The notes under the pieces were generated by a model. It was given only the letters and a program-made list of their open reading frames with translations, did no database searches and had not been told where the DNA came from. Below are positions 20,372 through 29,433 of a stretch of 64,000 bases of DNA, in pieces. This DNA comes from an uncultured Prevotella sp. (GTDB taxonomy: Bacteria > Bacteroidota > Bacteroidia > Bacteroidales > Bacteroidaceae), in contig CAJOIX010000002.1 of assembly GCA_905234815.1 (NCBI GenBank), positions 43,074 to 107,073 on the forward strand. Direction: 5' to 3'. A program made the position numbers and the translations under genes. Every line of letters begins with the position of its first letter. Position 1 is the first letter of the stretch.

Positions 20372-21651
20372 AGAATACATTAGGCCTCATTGCACTGTCA
20401 CCCCTACTGGTATTTGTAGTTGTCAATACAGCTACAGCCCTTATGGTGGGCGATTTCTATAAAGTGCCCATCTCGGTGGTTTTCCTTATTTCGTGTATTT
20501 TTGCCGTCTTGGTTGTTGGCAAAGGAAAAACACCTGACCGCATCAAAACATTTAGCAAGGGAGCAGGTTCAACCAATATTCTACTCATGATTTGGATTTT
20601 CGCCATGGCAGGAACCTTTACCGCCACTGCGAAAGCAATGGGCAGCGTTGATACTACAGTCAATCTGATACTTTCACTCCTACCTGCGAATATGTTGCTG
20701 CCAGGTTTGTTTGTGACTGCGTGTTTGGTTTCATTTTCCATTGGCACAAGCGTTGGAACCATTGTGGCACTGGTGCCTATTGCAAGCGGACTTGCACAGT
20801 CGTGCGACATCCATATGCCGCTAATGATAGCATCTGTAGTTGGTGGTGCCTTCTTTGGCGATAATCTTTCTTTTATTTCCGACACCACTGTTGTTGCAAC
20901 AACCACTCAAGGGTGTTCCATGCGCGATAAATTCAAAGTCAACGCTTTTATCACGATGCCCGCAGCCATAATAACCTTGGTTTTATATCTCATTGTAGGT
21001 CATTCGCAGTCAGTGCATCTCCACGAATTGCCCTCCATTAATCCTTGGGCAGTGCTTCCCTACTTAGTAGTCATCTTGGGCGCATTTGTTGGAATGCATG
21101 TACTTTCTGTACTCAGCGTAGGATTACTTACAGCGGCTGCTATTGGACTTGCCAATGGTAGTTTCTCTGTACTTTCATTGATGACAACGATGAGTCTTGG
21201 AATGTTGAGCATGGGTGAGCTCATTCTTGTATCGCTCATGGCTGGCGGGTTATTGGAACTCATTAAACAAGCGGGTGGTGTTGATTTCATCATTGAGAAA
21301 CTTTCACGAAAGCTATCCGGAAAACGAAGCGCTGAATTTTCAATTGGCGCATTGGTATCATTGGTTGATGCTTGCACAGCCAACAACACCATTGCCATAC
21401 TTACTGTAGCAGACACTGCTAAGCACATAGCTAAAACCTTCAATGTGGACCCACGCAAAACAGCCTCAATACTCGACACTTTTTCGTGCTGTATGCAAGG
21501 TCTCCTGCCCTATGGTGCCCAATTACTTATGGCCGCAGGGTTGGCAGCAATTAGTCCCATGGAAATCATTCCTTATCTCTATTATACATTTATCTTAATC
21601 ATCTCCGTCTGCGGAGCCATTATCTTGCGCTATCCACGCAGATATTCATAA
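20368..21651 (+). CDS. Na+/H+ antiporter NhaC family
   Basis: Polytopic; FSIGTSVGTIVALVPIASGLAQ, GGAFFGDNLSFISDTTVVATTTQGC. Confidence 0.85.
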   Translation: MKNTLGLIALSPLLVFVVVNTATALMVGDFYKVPISVVFLISCIFAVLVVGKGKTPDRIKTFSKGAGSTNILLMIWIFAMAGTFTATAKAMGSVDTTVNLILSLLPANMLLPGLFVTACLVSFSIGTSVGTIVALVPIASGLAQSCDIHMPLMIASVVGGAFFGDNLSFISDTTVVATTTQGCSMRDKFKVNAFITMPAAIITLVLYLIVGHSQSVHLHELPSINPWAVLPYLVVILGAFVGMHVLSVLSVGLLTAAAIGLANGSFSVLSLMTTMSLGMLSMGELILVSLMAGGLLELIKQAGGVDFIIEKLSRKLSGKRSAEFSIGALVSLVDACTANNTIAILTVADTAKHIAKTFNVDPRKTASILDTFSCCMQGLLPYGAQLLMAAGLAAISPMEIIPYLYYTFILIISVCGAIILRYPRRYS

Positions 21652-21661
21652 ATTCAATACT

Positions 21662-23395
21662 ATGAAAACAATTGTCCTTTCCATTTGCCTGCTGTGCTGC
21701 ATTAGTGCTCATTCGAAGCCCAAAACCGTTACTATCCATTTGTTGGAAACTTCAGATGTGCACGGATCTTTCTTCCCCTACGACTTCATTACCTTCAAAC
21801 CAAAACGGGGAACGCTTGCCAGAATCAGTACCTATGTGAACCGCTTACGCCAGGAAACCAGCGGAAATGTTATTCTTCTCGACAATGGCGATATTCTCCA
21901 AGGCCAACCCACATGCTATTTCTACAACTATGTGAATACGCAGGAGGAAAACATAGCAGCATCAGTAATCAATTACCTTTCATACGATGCTGAAACCATT
22001 GGCAATCACGATATCGAAACAGGCCATTCTGTCTATGATAAATGGATAAAAGAAGTAACTTGTCCGATGCTGGGAGCCAACATCATCAATACAACCACGA
22101 ACGAGCCTTATGTAAAACCATACACCATCGTAGAGCGACAGGGCATCCGCATCGCCATTCTTGGTATGTTGACTCCTGCCATCCCCAACTGGCTGCAACC
22201 CAACATTTGGAGTGGATTGCAATTTGAAGAAATGGTGTCGTGTGCCAAAAAGTGGGTAAAAATCATCAAAGAAACCGAAAAGCCTGATCTCATCGTTGGC
22301 CTCTTCCACAGTGGGAAGGACGGCGGTATCGTCACCAGCGAATATGCAGAAGATGCATCCCTACAAGTTGCAAAAGAAGTATCAGGATTTGATGTCATCT
22401 TCTTCGGTCATGATCACACACAGCATAATAGCACGGTCACCAATCGCAAAGGAAATGAAGTCCTGTTTCTCAATCCGGCCAACAATGCCCTCGCTGTAGC
22501 TCAAGCCGATGTAACCTTTGAAAAAAAGAACGGCCGGTGGAAAGTTGTCAAGAAAGAAGGCAAAGTAGTTGATGTCACCAAAGAGGAGATTGACCAACAA
22601 TACATTCAACATTTCCAATCCCAGTTAGACAAAATCATGGCATTTGTCAATCGACAGATAGGAGTACTCGAAGAGACCATCACCACGCGCGATTGTTTCT
22701 TCGGTTCAAGCGCTTTCACTGACCTAATTCTAAACCTTCAATTGGAACTGACAGGTGCTGACATCGCTTTCAATGCCCCACTCCAATTCAACTCGACCAT
22801 TAAAGCAGGACCAATCCGCGTAAGCGATATGTTCAATCTCTACAAATTTGAAAATCAGCTATATGTGATGCGTCTCACGGGCGAAGAAATCCGTCGGCAC
22901 CTGGAAATGAGTTACGACCTGTGGGTCAACACCATGCAATCGCCCGACGACCATCTGCTCTTGCTTTCAGAATCGACCTTTGGCGATCAACAACGATTAG
23001 GCTTTAAGAATTTCTCCTTCAACTTCGATTCAGCAGCTGGCATTGACTATGTGGTGGATGTAACGAAGCCCGATGGCCAGAAAGTCAAAATTCTTCAAAT
23101 GTCAAACGGCGAACCATTCGATGAAACCAAATGGTATCGCGTAGCCCTCAATTCGTATCGTGCCAATGGCGGCGGTGAACTTCTCACGCGTGGTGCCGGC
23201 ATCAAGAAAGAAGATCTCAACGAGCGTATTATTTACCGAAGCGAACGCGACCAGCGTTTCTACCTGATGCAAGAGATTGAAAAGAAAGGAACAATACACC
23301 CCAAGTCCAACAACAACTGGCGTTTCATACCTGAAGAATGGGTACAACCTGCAGCCAAGCGCGACAGCCTCATCCTCTTCGGTAAAAAACAATAA
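21662..23395 (+). CDS. 5'-nucleotidase / metallophosphoesterase (UshA-like)
   Basis: ETSDVHG, LDNGDILQG, IGNHDIE, VGLFHSG, FFGHDHTQH; C-terminal 5'-nucleotidase domain. Confidence 0.88.
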   Translation: MKTIVLSICLLCCISAHSKPKTVTIHLLETSDVHGSFFPYDFITFKPKRGTLARISTYVNRLRQETSGNVILLDNGDILQGQPTCYFYNYVNTQEENIAASVINYLSYDAETIGNHDIETGHSVYDKWIKEVTCPMLGANIINTTTNEPYVKPYTIVERQGIRIAILGMLTPAIPNWLQPNIWSGLQFEEMVSCAKKWVKIIKETEKPDLIVGLFHSGKDGGIVTSEYAEDASLQVAKEVSGFDVIFFGHDHTQHNSTVTNRKGNEVLFLNPANNALAVAQADVTFEKKNGRWKVVKKEGKVVDVTKEEIDQQYIQHFQSQLDKIMAFVNRQIGVLEETITTRDCFFGSSAFTDLILNLQLELTGADIAFNAPLQFNSTIKAGPIRVSDMFNLYKFENQLYVMRLTGEEIRRHLEMSYDLWVNTMQSPDDHLLLLSESTFGDQQRLGFKNFSFNFDSAAGIDYVVDVTKPDGQKVKILQMSNGEPFDETKWYRVALNSYRANGGGELLTRGAGIKKEDLNERIIYRSERDQRFYLMQEIEKKGTIHPKSNNNWRFIPEEWVQPAAKRDSLILFGKKQ

Positions 23396-23399
23396 AACT

Positions 23400-24221
23400 A
23401 TGACAACCTGGTACATTTTCTGTCAAGGTAAACTCCTGCTCCAGAAAGTCTCCTCCTGCTCCGCATCCACAGGAGAGAGCACTTATACCATACCGTCAGG
23501 CGAACAACCTCCTATTAACAAAGACGAAGCTGCCAGACTTTTCTGTGCAGGCCACAATGCTGTTGGTTTTTATGTACCTCAACCAGACCTCCCAAGCCTC
23601 AGCAAATCCCTTTGCCAATCAAGAGCCTCGGATGAGCAGTCTGTTGCGTTCACGTTCATCCCCTTGAGAGAAACCTTCTCGCTCCTTCCCGCCGAAAAAT
23701 ACCAATTAGCCACAAAATTAGCCGAGCTCACCTATTGGGACGAACAGACGCAGTATTGTTCCCACTGCGGAACGGTCTTAGAACCACTCACCGAAATCTC
23801 AAAACAATGTCCCAATTGCCACCAAGAGTTCTGGCCACAACTCTCCATTGCTGTCATCGTATTGATTCGGCGAGGCGACGAGGCTCTCTTGGTGCGCGCC
23901 AAGAATTTCCGTAAATATTTTTTCGGGTTAGTAGCCGGATTCGTAGAAACTGGAGAAACTCTCGAAGAAGCCGTTCAACGCGAGGTGAAAGAAGAAACCG
24001 GCCTTACCATCAGTAACATCCAATATCACTATTCCCAACCTTGGCCGTTCCCTTCGGGCCTCATGGTTGGTTTCTTTGCCGATTACCAAGAAGGCGACCT
24101 GCGCATTGACCAGTCAGAACTAATTGAAGGCGGCTGGTTCACCCGTCAAAACCTGCCCACCCTACCCGATGAGATGTCTATCGCCCGACGCCTCATTGAA
24201 GAATGGAAATCAACCCGATAG
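23400..24221 (+). CDS. nudC: NAD(+) diphosphatase (NUDIX, NudC-type)
   Basis: Zinc ribbon CSHCGTVLEPLTEISKQCPNC; NUDIX box GFVETGETLEEAVQREVKEETGL; start trimmed to ATG 23400. Confidence 0.88.
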   Translation: MTTWYIFCQGKLLLQKVSSCSASTGESTYTIPSGEQPPINKDEAARLFCAGHNAVGFYVPQPDLPSLSKSLCQSRASDEQSVAFTFIPLRETFSLLPAEKYQLATKLAELTYWDEQTQYCSHCGTVLEPLTEISKQCPNCHQEFWPQLSIAVIVLIRRGDEALLVRAKNFRKYFFGLVAGFVETGETLEEAVQREVKEETGLTISNIQYHYSQPWPFPSGLMVGFFADYQEGDLRIDQSELIEGGWFTRQNLPTLPDEMSIARRLIEEWKSTR

Positions 24222-24306
24222 CACAAGATAATCCACATTTCTTCGCCTCTTTACCATTTTTTTAATACCTTTGCCGCAAAATAATTGTAAATCCGTAAAT
24301 ATTCCC

Positions 24307-25872
24307 ATGTCTCAGCAAACAGAAAAAATCAAGCAACTCATTGAAAAGCGCGCAGCAGCGCGTTTAGGCGGAGGCGAAAAAGCCATTGAAAAACAGCACC
24401 AACGCGGCAAGTACACCGCCCGTGAGCGTATAGAAATGCTCGTTGACAAAGACTCGTTCGAAGAGTACGACATGTTTAAACTCCATCGTTGTCACAATTT
24501 TGGAATGGAAAAGAAACAATTCCTGGGCGACGGTGTCGTTTGCGGAAGCGCCACCATCAATGGTCGCTTGGTCTATGTGTCAGCGCAAGACTTCACCGTA
24601 AACGGCGGATCGCTTTCCGAAACCATGTCGCAAAAGATATGTAAGGTAATGGATATGGCCGTTCAAAACGGAGCTCCCATGATTTGCCTGAACGACTCTG
24701 GTGGCGCACGTATTCAGGAAGGTATCAACTCATTGGCTGGCTACGGCGAAATTTTCGAGCGCAATATTCTCGCTTCTGGTGTAATTCCACAGATATCAGG
24801 TATTTTCGGCCCCTGCGCAGGCGGTGCTGTATATTCCCCTGCACTGACCGACTTCATCATGATGGTGGAAAACACATCCTATATGTTCCTCACAGGCCCT
24901 GCCGTGGTAAAAACGGTTACAGGCGAAGATGTTGATGCGGAACATCTAGGCGGTGCAAGCGTACACGCAACCAAGAGCGGCGTAACCTCCTTCACAGCAA
25001 AAACCGAAGAAGAAGCCATTGAGATGCTCAAGACCCTGCTCAGCTATATTCCATCAAACAATATGGAAGAGGCTCCGCGCGTGGAATGTACCGACGACAT
25101 CAACCGCATGGAAGATTTACTGAACGACATTTTGCCCGACGACCCCAACAAGGCTTACGATATGTACAAAGTTATCACAGCCATTACCGATGGCGGTGAG
25201 TTCTTTGAAGTACAACCCAAATTCGCCAAGAACATCATCACCGGTTTCGCCCGTTTCAACGGACAAAGTGTAGGCATTGTGGCCAATCAGCCGTCATGCT
25301 ATGCTGGTGTTCTCGATACCAACGCCTCGCGCAAAGGAGCGCGATTCGTTCGCTTCTGCGATGCGTTCAACATTCCTATCGTTTCGCTTGTTGACGTACC
25401 AGGATTCCTCCCAGGAACTGGTCAGGAATACAACGCTGTTATTCTCCACGGAGCTCAGTTGCTCTATGCCTATGGCGAGGCTACAGTTCCCAAGATTACC
25501 ATCACCCTGCGCAAGAGCTATGGTGGCAGCCATATCGTGATGGGCTGCAAACAACTGCGTGCCGACCTCAACTTCGCATGGCCAACAGCAGAAATCGCCG
25601 TAATGGGTGCATCGGGGGCAGTGGCAGTTCTTTCTGCCAAAGAAGCCAAAGCCAAGAAGGAAGCAGGCGAAGATGTCAAGGCTTTCCTTGCCGAGAAAGA
25701 AGCTGAATACACTGAATTGTTTGCCAATCCTTATCAGGCCGCACAATACGGCTATATTGACGATGTGATTGAGCCACGCAATACACGCTTCCGCATCTGT
25801 CGCGGACTGGCACAACTGCAAAACAAACGGCAGTCGCTCCCCGACAAGAAGCACGGATGTATGCCGATGTAA
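24307..25872 (+). CDS. Acyl-CoA carboxylase beta subunit / methylmalonyl-CoA decarboxylase alpha subunit
   Basis: Carboxyltransferase motifs GGARIQEGINSLAGYGEIFERN, GPCAGGAVYSPALTDFI, DVPGFLPGTGQE; start trimmed to ATG 24307. Confidence 0.9.
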   Translation: MSQQTEKIKQLIEKRAAARLGGGEKAIEKQHQRGKYTARERIEMLVDKDSFEEYDMFKLHRCHNFGMEKKQFLGDGVVCGSATINGRLVYVSAQDFTVNGGSLSETMSQKICKVMDMAVQNGAPMICLNDSGGARIQEGINSLAGYGEIFERNILASGVIPQISGIFGPCAGGAVYSPALTDFIMMVENTSYMFLTGPAVVKTVTGEDVDAEHLGGASVHATKSGVTSFTAKTEEEAIEMLKTLLSYIPSNNMEEAPRVECTDDINRMEDLLNDILPDDPNKAYDMYKVITAITDGGEFFEVQPKFAKNIITGFARFNGQSVGIVANQPSCYAGVLDTNASRKGARFVRFCDAFNIPIVSLVDVPGFLPGTGQEYNAVILHGAQLLYAYGEATVPKITITLRKSYGGSHIVMGCKQLRADLNFAWPTAEIAVMGASGAVAVLSAKEAKAKKEAGEDVKAFLAEKEAEYTELFANPYQAAQYGYIDDVIEPRNTRFRICRGLAQLQNKRQSLPDKKHGCMPM

Positions 25873-25875
25873 TTC

Positions 25876-25945
25876 AGAGTTAAGAGTTAAGAGTTAAGAG
25901 TTAAGAGTTAAGAGTTCATAGTTTAGAGTTCAAAGTTTAGAGTTC
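25876..25945. repeat. Heptanucleotide tandem repeat AGAGTTA x5 followed by degenerate units (AGAGTTC/ATAGTTT/AAAGTTT)
   Basis: Direct reading: 10 consecutive 7-mers, first 5 identical. Confidence 0.95.
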
Positions 25946-25965
25946 TTAATGCAAAATTCATAATT

Positions 25966-26121
25966 ATGACCGACAAGAATATATTGGCAGCCATCGGATT
26001 GGCCCTGCACGAGTTTCGTGGCAACAACGTTCACGACCGCGAGCCAGGCATAATCACCATAAAGCCCAAACAAACACTTTGGAACGCAAAGTTTTTAACA
26101 TTCACGAAGAAACCTCAGTAA
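25966..26121 (+). CDS. Small (51 aa) protein between carboxyltransferase and biotin carrier; absent from the ORF track
   Basis: MTDKNILAAIGLALHEFRGNNVHDREPGIITIKPKQTLWNAKFLTFTKKPQ*; stop sits 1 nt before the next ATG (26123), implying translational coupling; resembles the AIxxALhxY...HDxEs..lTI...WxxK motif at decarboxylase delta/gamma-subunit C-termini. Confidence 0.75.
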   Translation: MTDKNILAAIGLALHEFRGNNVHDREPGIITIKPKQTLWNAKFLTFTKKPQ

Positions 26122-26122
26122 T

Positions 26123-26557
26123 ATGAAAACATATAAATATACCATCGACGGAAAAGAATACACCGTAGAGATTGGTCAGATTGTTGACAACCAAGCAGAA
26201 GTGATTGTAAATGGCGAGACCTTCTGCGTTGAAATGGAACCAGAGAAGGAACCAGAGAAGAAGAAAGTGGTACTCGGCAACCCGACTGAAAACAATTCCG
26301 ATGCAAGTGAAAGTGTTTCTGCCACACCTGCCAATGTTAATACCGCCAATGCCTTGAAAGCCCCACTACCTGGTGTAATCACCGATATTAAGGTGCAAGT
26401 GGGCGACAGCGTGAACGCCGGCGACACCATTCTGGTGCTCGAAGCCATGAAAATGGCTAACAATCTTGAAGCCGAGAAGAGTGGTAAAGTAACTGCCATT
26501 CTCGTCAAGGTAGGCGAAAACGTCATGGAAGACACTCCACTTGTGGTGATTGAATAA
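26123..26557 (+). CDS. Biotin carboxyl carrier protein
   Basis: Biotinylation motif VLEAMKMAN; A/P-rich linker. Confidence 0.93.
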   Translation: MKTYKYTIDGKEYTVEIGQIVDNQAEVIVNGETFCVEMEPEKEPEKKKVVLGNPTENNSDASESVSATPANVNTANALKAPLPGVITDIKVQVGDSVNAGDTILVLEAMKMANNLEAEKSGKVTAILVKVGENVMEDTPLVVIE

Positions 26558-26591
26558 GCGATATTGAACACCGATATTATCTAAATAGCAA

Positions 26592-26635
26592 ACAAAACTC
26601 CCTTGAGCCGTTCGGCCCAAGGGAGTTTTGTTTTG
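26592..26635 (+). terminator. Intrinsic terminator after the biotin carrier gene
   Basis: ACAAAACTCCCTTGaGCCgttcGGCcCAAGGGAGTTTTGT stem then TTTG. Confidence 0.88.
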
Positions 26636-26669
26636 CACGCACCTGCCAAGAAAAAAAATTTACTATATT

Positions 26670-26700
26670 TTTGTATTTTAAAATTTCTTTTTATATTTGC
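26670..26700 (+). promoter_or_regulatory. Bacteroidetes-type promoter (TTTG ... TATATTTG) driving the ncRNA candidate
   Basis: TTTG at 26670-26673, 18-nt spacer, TATATTTG at 26692-26699. Confidence 0.7.
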
Positions 26701-26703
26701 ATG

Positions 26704-27048
26704 GTCTCATCGGATTCCCATCAAGGAAATTCTTTGAGATGAAAAGACTTTGATGGAATGAGAACCCCATTTATATGGGAAATTCTCGGAAGGCGTTTAC
26801 AGAACGTTATCATTCTGTGCATTCAAACTTCGCAACTTTGAAACCATATCGCAGATGATAGTGCAACGAAACGCTTACGTTGGTGAATTATATCCAATTC
26901 ACATGTTCCATGTTTTCACAATATGGAATTAGTGTTAGTATATAAATCACTAGGCGTGGGCTGGATGTGTTGCCTATTCTTGATATGGGGGCAATGCGAA
27001 GGCCTGAATGCAAGGATGGGTACGTCGAAACACCCATGCCTTTTTAAT
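26704..27048 (+). ncRNA. Candidate structured non-coding RNA (about 345 nt)
   Basis: No supported ORF; promoter upstream; many nested/serial complementary helices; terminator-like hairpin GGATGGGT...ACCCATGCC + TTTTT at 27014-27045. Confidence 0.6.
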
Positions 27049-27203
27049 TTCCTAAAATGTAAGCTTCAACCATGCTCCTAAGTTTGGGTGTTATTAGGAA
27101 TTACGCTGGAATGCGTATGTATAATCTGTTACAATAACACACAAACGAGGAAGTCGAAACGCGTTAAAGGGAGTAGGCATTTAATTATCTAACTTTATTC
27201 ATT

Positions 27204-27530
27204 ATGAAAAAAACTTTCAAATCACTGGCAGTTTTAGCTGTTGGTACCATGATGCTTAGTTCATGCGGAACCATGATTGGCACACAAACTGGTACTGGTG
27301 CTATTTTCACCAGCACTACTGATCCTGTTGCTGTAACAAGCAACAATGTAGGCAAAAAAGTAGGTACTGCTAAAGCCAGCAACATTCTTGGCCTCGCTGT
27401 TACCGGTGACGCAGGTGTTAATGCTGCAGCAAAAAATGGCGGCATCAAGAAAATTTCTCACGTTGATGTGAAGAAATCTTCGTTCTTGGGCATTTTCGGT
27501 TCTACTGAAACTACCGTTTACGGAGAGTAA
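27204..27530 (+). CDS. TRL-like family lipoprotein
   Basis: Lipobox LSSCGTMIGTQTGTGAIFTSTTDPVAVTSNNVGKKVGTAKASNILGLAVTGDAGVNAAAKNGGIKKISHVDVK, typical TRL-family pattern. Confidence 0.78.
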   Translation: MKKTFKSLAVLAVGTMMLSSCGTMIGTQTGTGAIFTSTTDPVAVTSNNVGKKVGTAKASNILGLAVTGDAGVNAAAKNGGIKKISHVDVKKSSFLGIFGSTETTVYGE

Positions 27531-27545
27531 TTCTTATTTTTTCAT

Positions 27546-27582
27546 GAGGGTGTGCCTTAATTGGCACATCCTCGCTTTATTT
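27546..27582 (+). terminator. Intrinsic terminator after TRL-like gene
   Basis: GAGGGTGTGCC ttaatt GGCACATCCTC followed by T-rich tract. Confidence 0.85.
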
Positions 27583-27589
27583 TTTTTGT

Positions 27590-28111
27590 ATGAAGCGAAT
27601 TGTATTCATTATATTCTTTATCATTTTTCCGTTCTTTGCGAATAGGGCATTACCGGCTAATCCGCACAAATCATATAAATCATATCTTTCTGCCGATGGG
27701 ATGGTGTATTTTATAGCCCCTCAAAAGATGCCTTCAATACATACGGCAACTTCAAGAAAAATGATTTATGATATCACTTGTGTCTCAGGCCTTGATAGCA
27801 TTTCCTACACGGCAACATTATTTACTAAAGAACCACAAACGTTAAATTCTGTAACCATTCTTACTGAAAATGGAAAACAAATAATAACTCCTGTTGAACC
27901 AATCTTTACAGAAATCACTGGAAGTTATTATAAATACCGTATCAGATTTTACATAAGTTGGAACGAATGGTTACAGTTATATCTCTCGAAAAATCCTTAT
28001 ACCATAAAGTTTAATGACAAATATATGTATGCATATTCCGAGTCACAATGGTATTCTAAACGCGCTTCAATGAATCAAATCATCCACATCATAAAATTAA
28101 ACAGACAATGA
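27590..28111 (+). CDS. Secreted protein of unknown function
   Basis: Signal peptide MKRIVFIIFFIIFPFFANRALPA; overlaps next gene by 4 nt. Confidence 0.65.
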   Translation: MKRIVFIIFFIIFPFFANRALPANPHKSYKSYLSADGMVYFIAPQKMPSIHTATSRKMIYDITCVSGLDSISYTATLFTKEPQTLNSVTILTENGKQIITPVEPIFTEITGSYYKYRIRFYISWNEWLQLYLSKNPYTIKFNDKYMYAYSESQWYSKRASMNQIIHIIKLNRQ

Positions 28112-28848
28112 AATCAAAAACAATGTTCGTATTGCTGCTATGTCTTTTTGCAACTGAAGGCATGGCACAAATATCTTTAGATGATCTCATATACAAATCG
28201 CTAAAGAAGGGGTTTGTGCTTCTCCAACAGGATTATCTTGTGTTAGATGAAGACGATGAACCATATGGACCGCACAAAGACTATTACGGACGCACATACA
28301 CTTGCGCCATCCGTATCAACCAAACTGAGCTTTTGGTGGAACAAGACTTTCTAAAGCCCTGGTCAGATGACCTGTCAATTCCGAAAAGCGACAAATACCA
28401 TTGTACCATTTCAAACACTGCATACAAAGACATAGAGAGCAAGGAAATGGAACAAATAGAGTTAGACGTTGAGAGTGCCGAGGAACTGGTCGGAAATCAT
28501 ATCTACAAACTTAGCGGTTCAGAAGAAGAAAGCTTCCCTATCGACGACCAATACGGCAAAAAGCGTGGATATATAGTCTGGCTGATTTCGGCAACAAACT
28601 TCAATAAGGACAAAGAACCTACTGGCCTTTCTCTGGATATTCTGCCATTCAACATCACCACAAACGATAGCAAGAGTGTTTATGACCTACCAAGTCAACC
28701 CAAAGGCAATGTGGTTGGTGGTGCTTATCTTATTCCTTATAGTTCTCATACAGGCCAAATCGCATTTAAGGTAAATGGCATGATGGAGAAAATAGGCGGA
28801 ATCTGGAAACTTATATCTTTAGGTACAGAGGAGCCTGATACGGAATAA
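28108..28848 (+). CDS. Secreted protein of unknown function
   Basis: Signal peptide MKSKTMFVLLLCLFATEGMAQ; 246 aa. Confidence 0.68.
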   Translation: MKSKTMFVLLLCLFATEGMAQISLDDLIYKSLKKGFVLLQQDYLVLDEDDEPYGPHKDYYGRTYTCAIRINQTELLVEQDFLKPWSDDLSIPKSDKYHCTISNTAYKDIESKEMEQIELDVESAEELVGNHIYKLSGSEEESFPIDDQYGKKRGYIVWLISATNFNKDKEPTGLSLDILPFNITTNDSKSVYDLPSQPKGNVVGGAYLIPYSSHTGQIAFKVNGMMEKIGGIWKLISLGTEEPDTE

Positions 28849-28885
28849 ATTGATTTATAATCTTTGACATTAAAACAAAACAATT

Positions 28886-29326
28886 ATGAAAAAGTATTTA
28901 TGGGCTATTGCCTTATTGATGATGTTCCTCCCTGGAACTATGGTACTTACCTCTTGCGGTGACGATGATGAAGACATTGGCGTAGGTGGTTCTGAACTTG
29001 CAGAAAAGATGGCAGGCTACTGGGATTTCTTTTCGGGCACAATGACTTTTGCTGGGCAGACCATTACTATTGATCGTAACACTATGATGCAATACAAACC
29101 TGCAAATGTAAACCTTTGGGATTTAACCCTAAACATCACGAGTACAACAATTAACGGAGAAGCTTACACCATGAGAGGAAATCAAATCATTATGAGCGAT
29201 TTTGGCCTCTACGAAGGATTTACCATCAAGGTTAAGAGTGTTACTGAAAATGTACTACTATTAGATGAAACAATTTCAGCTGAGGGGACAAACATCACCG
29301 TAACAATGGAATATCACAAGCGATAA
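28886..29326 (+). CDS. Putative lipoprotein, possibly lipocalin-like
   Basis: Signal with TSCGDDDED lipobox and acidic +2 region; beta-rich remainder. Confidence 0.65.
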   Translation: MKKYLWAIALLMMFLPGTMVLTSCGDDDEDIGVGGSELAEKMAGYWDFFSGTMTFAGQTITIDRNTMMQYKPANVNLWDLTLNITSTTINGEAYTMRGNQIIMSDFGLYEGFTIKVKSVTENVLLLDETISAEGTNITVTMEYHKR

Positions 29327-29351
29327 AACTGAATGTTTTCATGAATTAATT

Positions 29352-29388
29352 AAACCCTCCCTGGTTTGATGCCAAGGGAGGGTTTCTT
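29352..29388. terminator. Bidirectional intrinsic terminator between convergent genes
   Basis: AAACCCTCCCT ... AGGGAGGGTTT stem. Confidence 0.85.
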
Positions 29389-29433
29389 GTTTATAACGAT
29401 ACGGTAAGATGCTAAGTGACACTTGTAAGACGC

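Noticed and set aside
25876-25945. Heptamer tandem repeat as a possible CRISPR
   Set aside because: No spacers, 7-nt contiguous units, no cas genes; simple tandem repeat.
26704-27048. RNase P RNA, tmRNA or SRP RNA identity for the ncRNA candidate
   Set aside because: Expected conserved cores (for example GAGGAAAGTCC, tmRNA ends with CCA, SRP apical GNAR-type loop context) were not seen by eye; needs cmscan to confirm.
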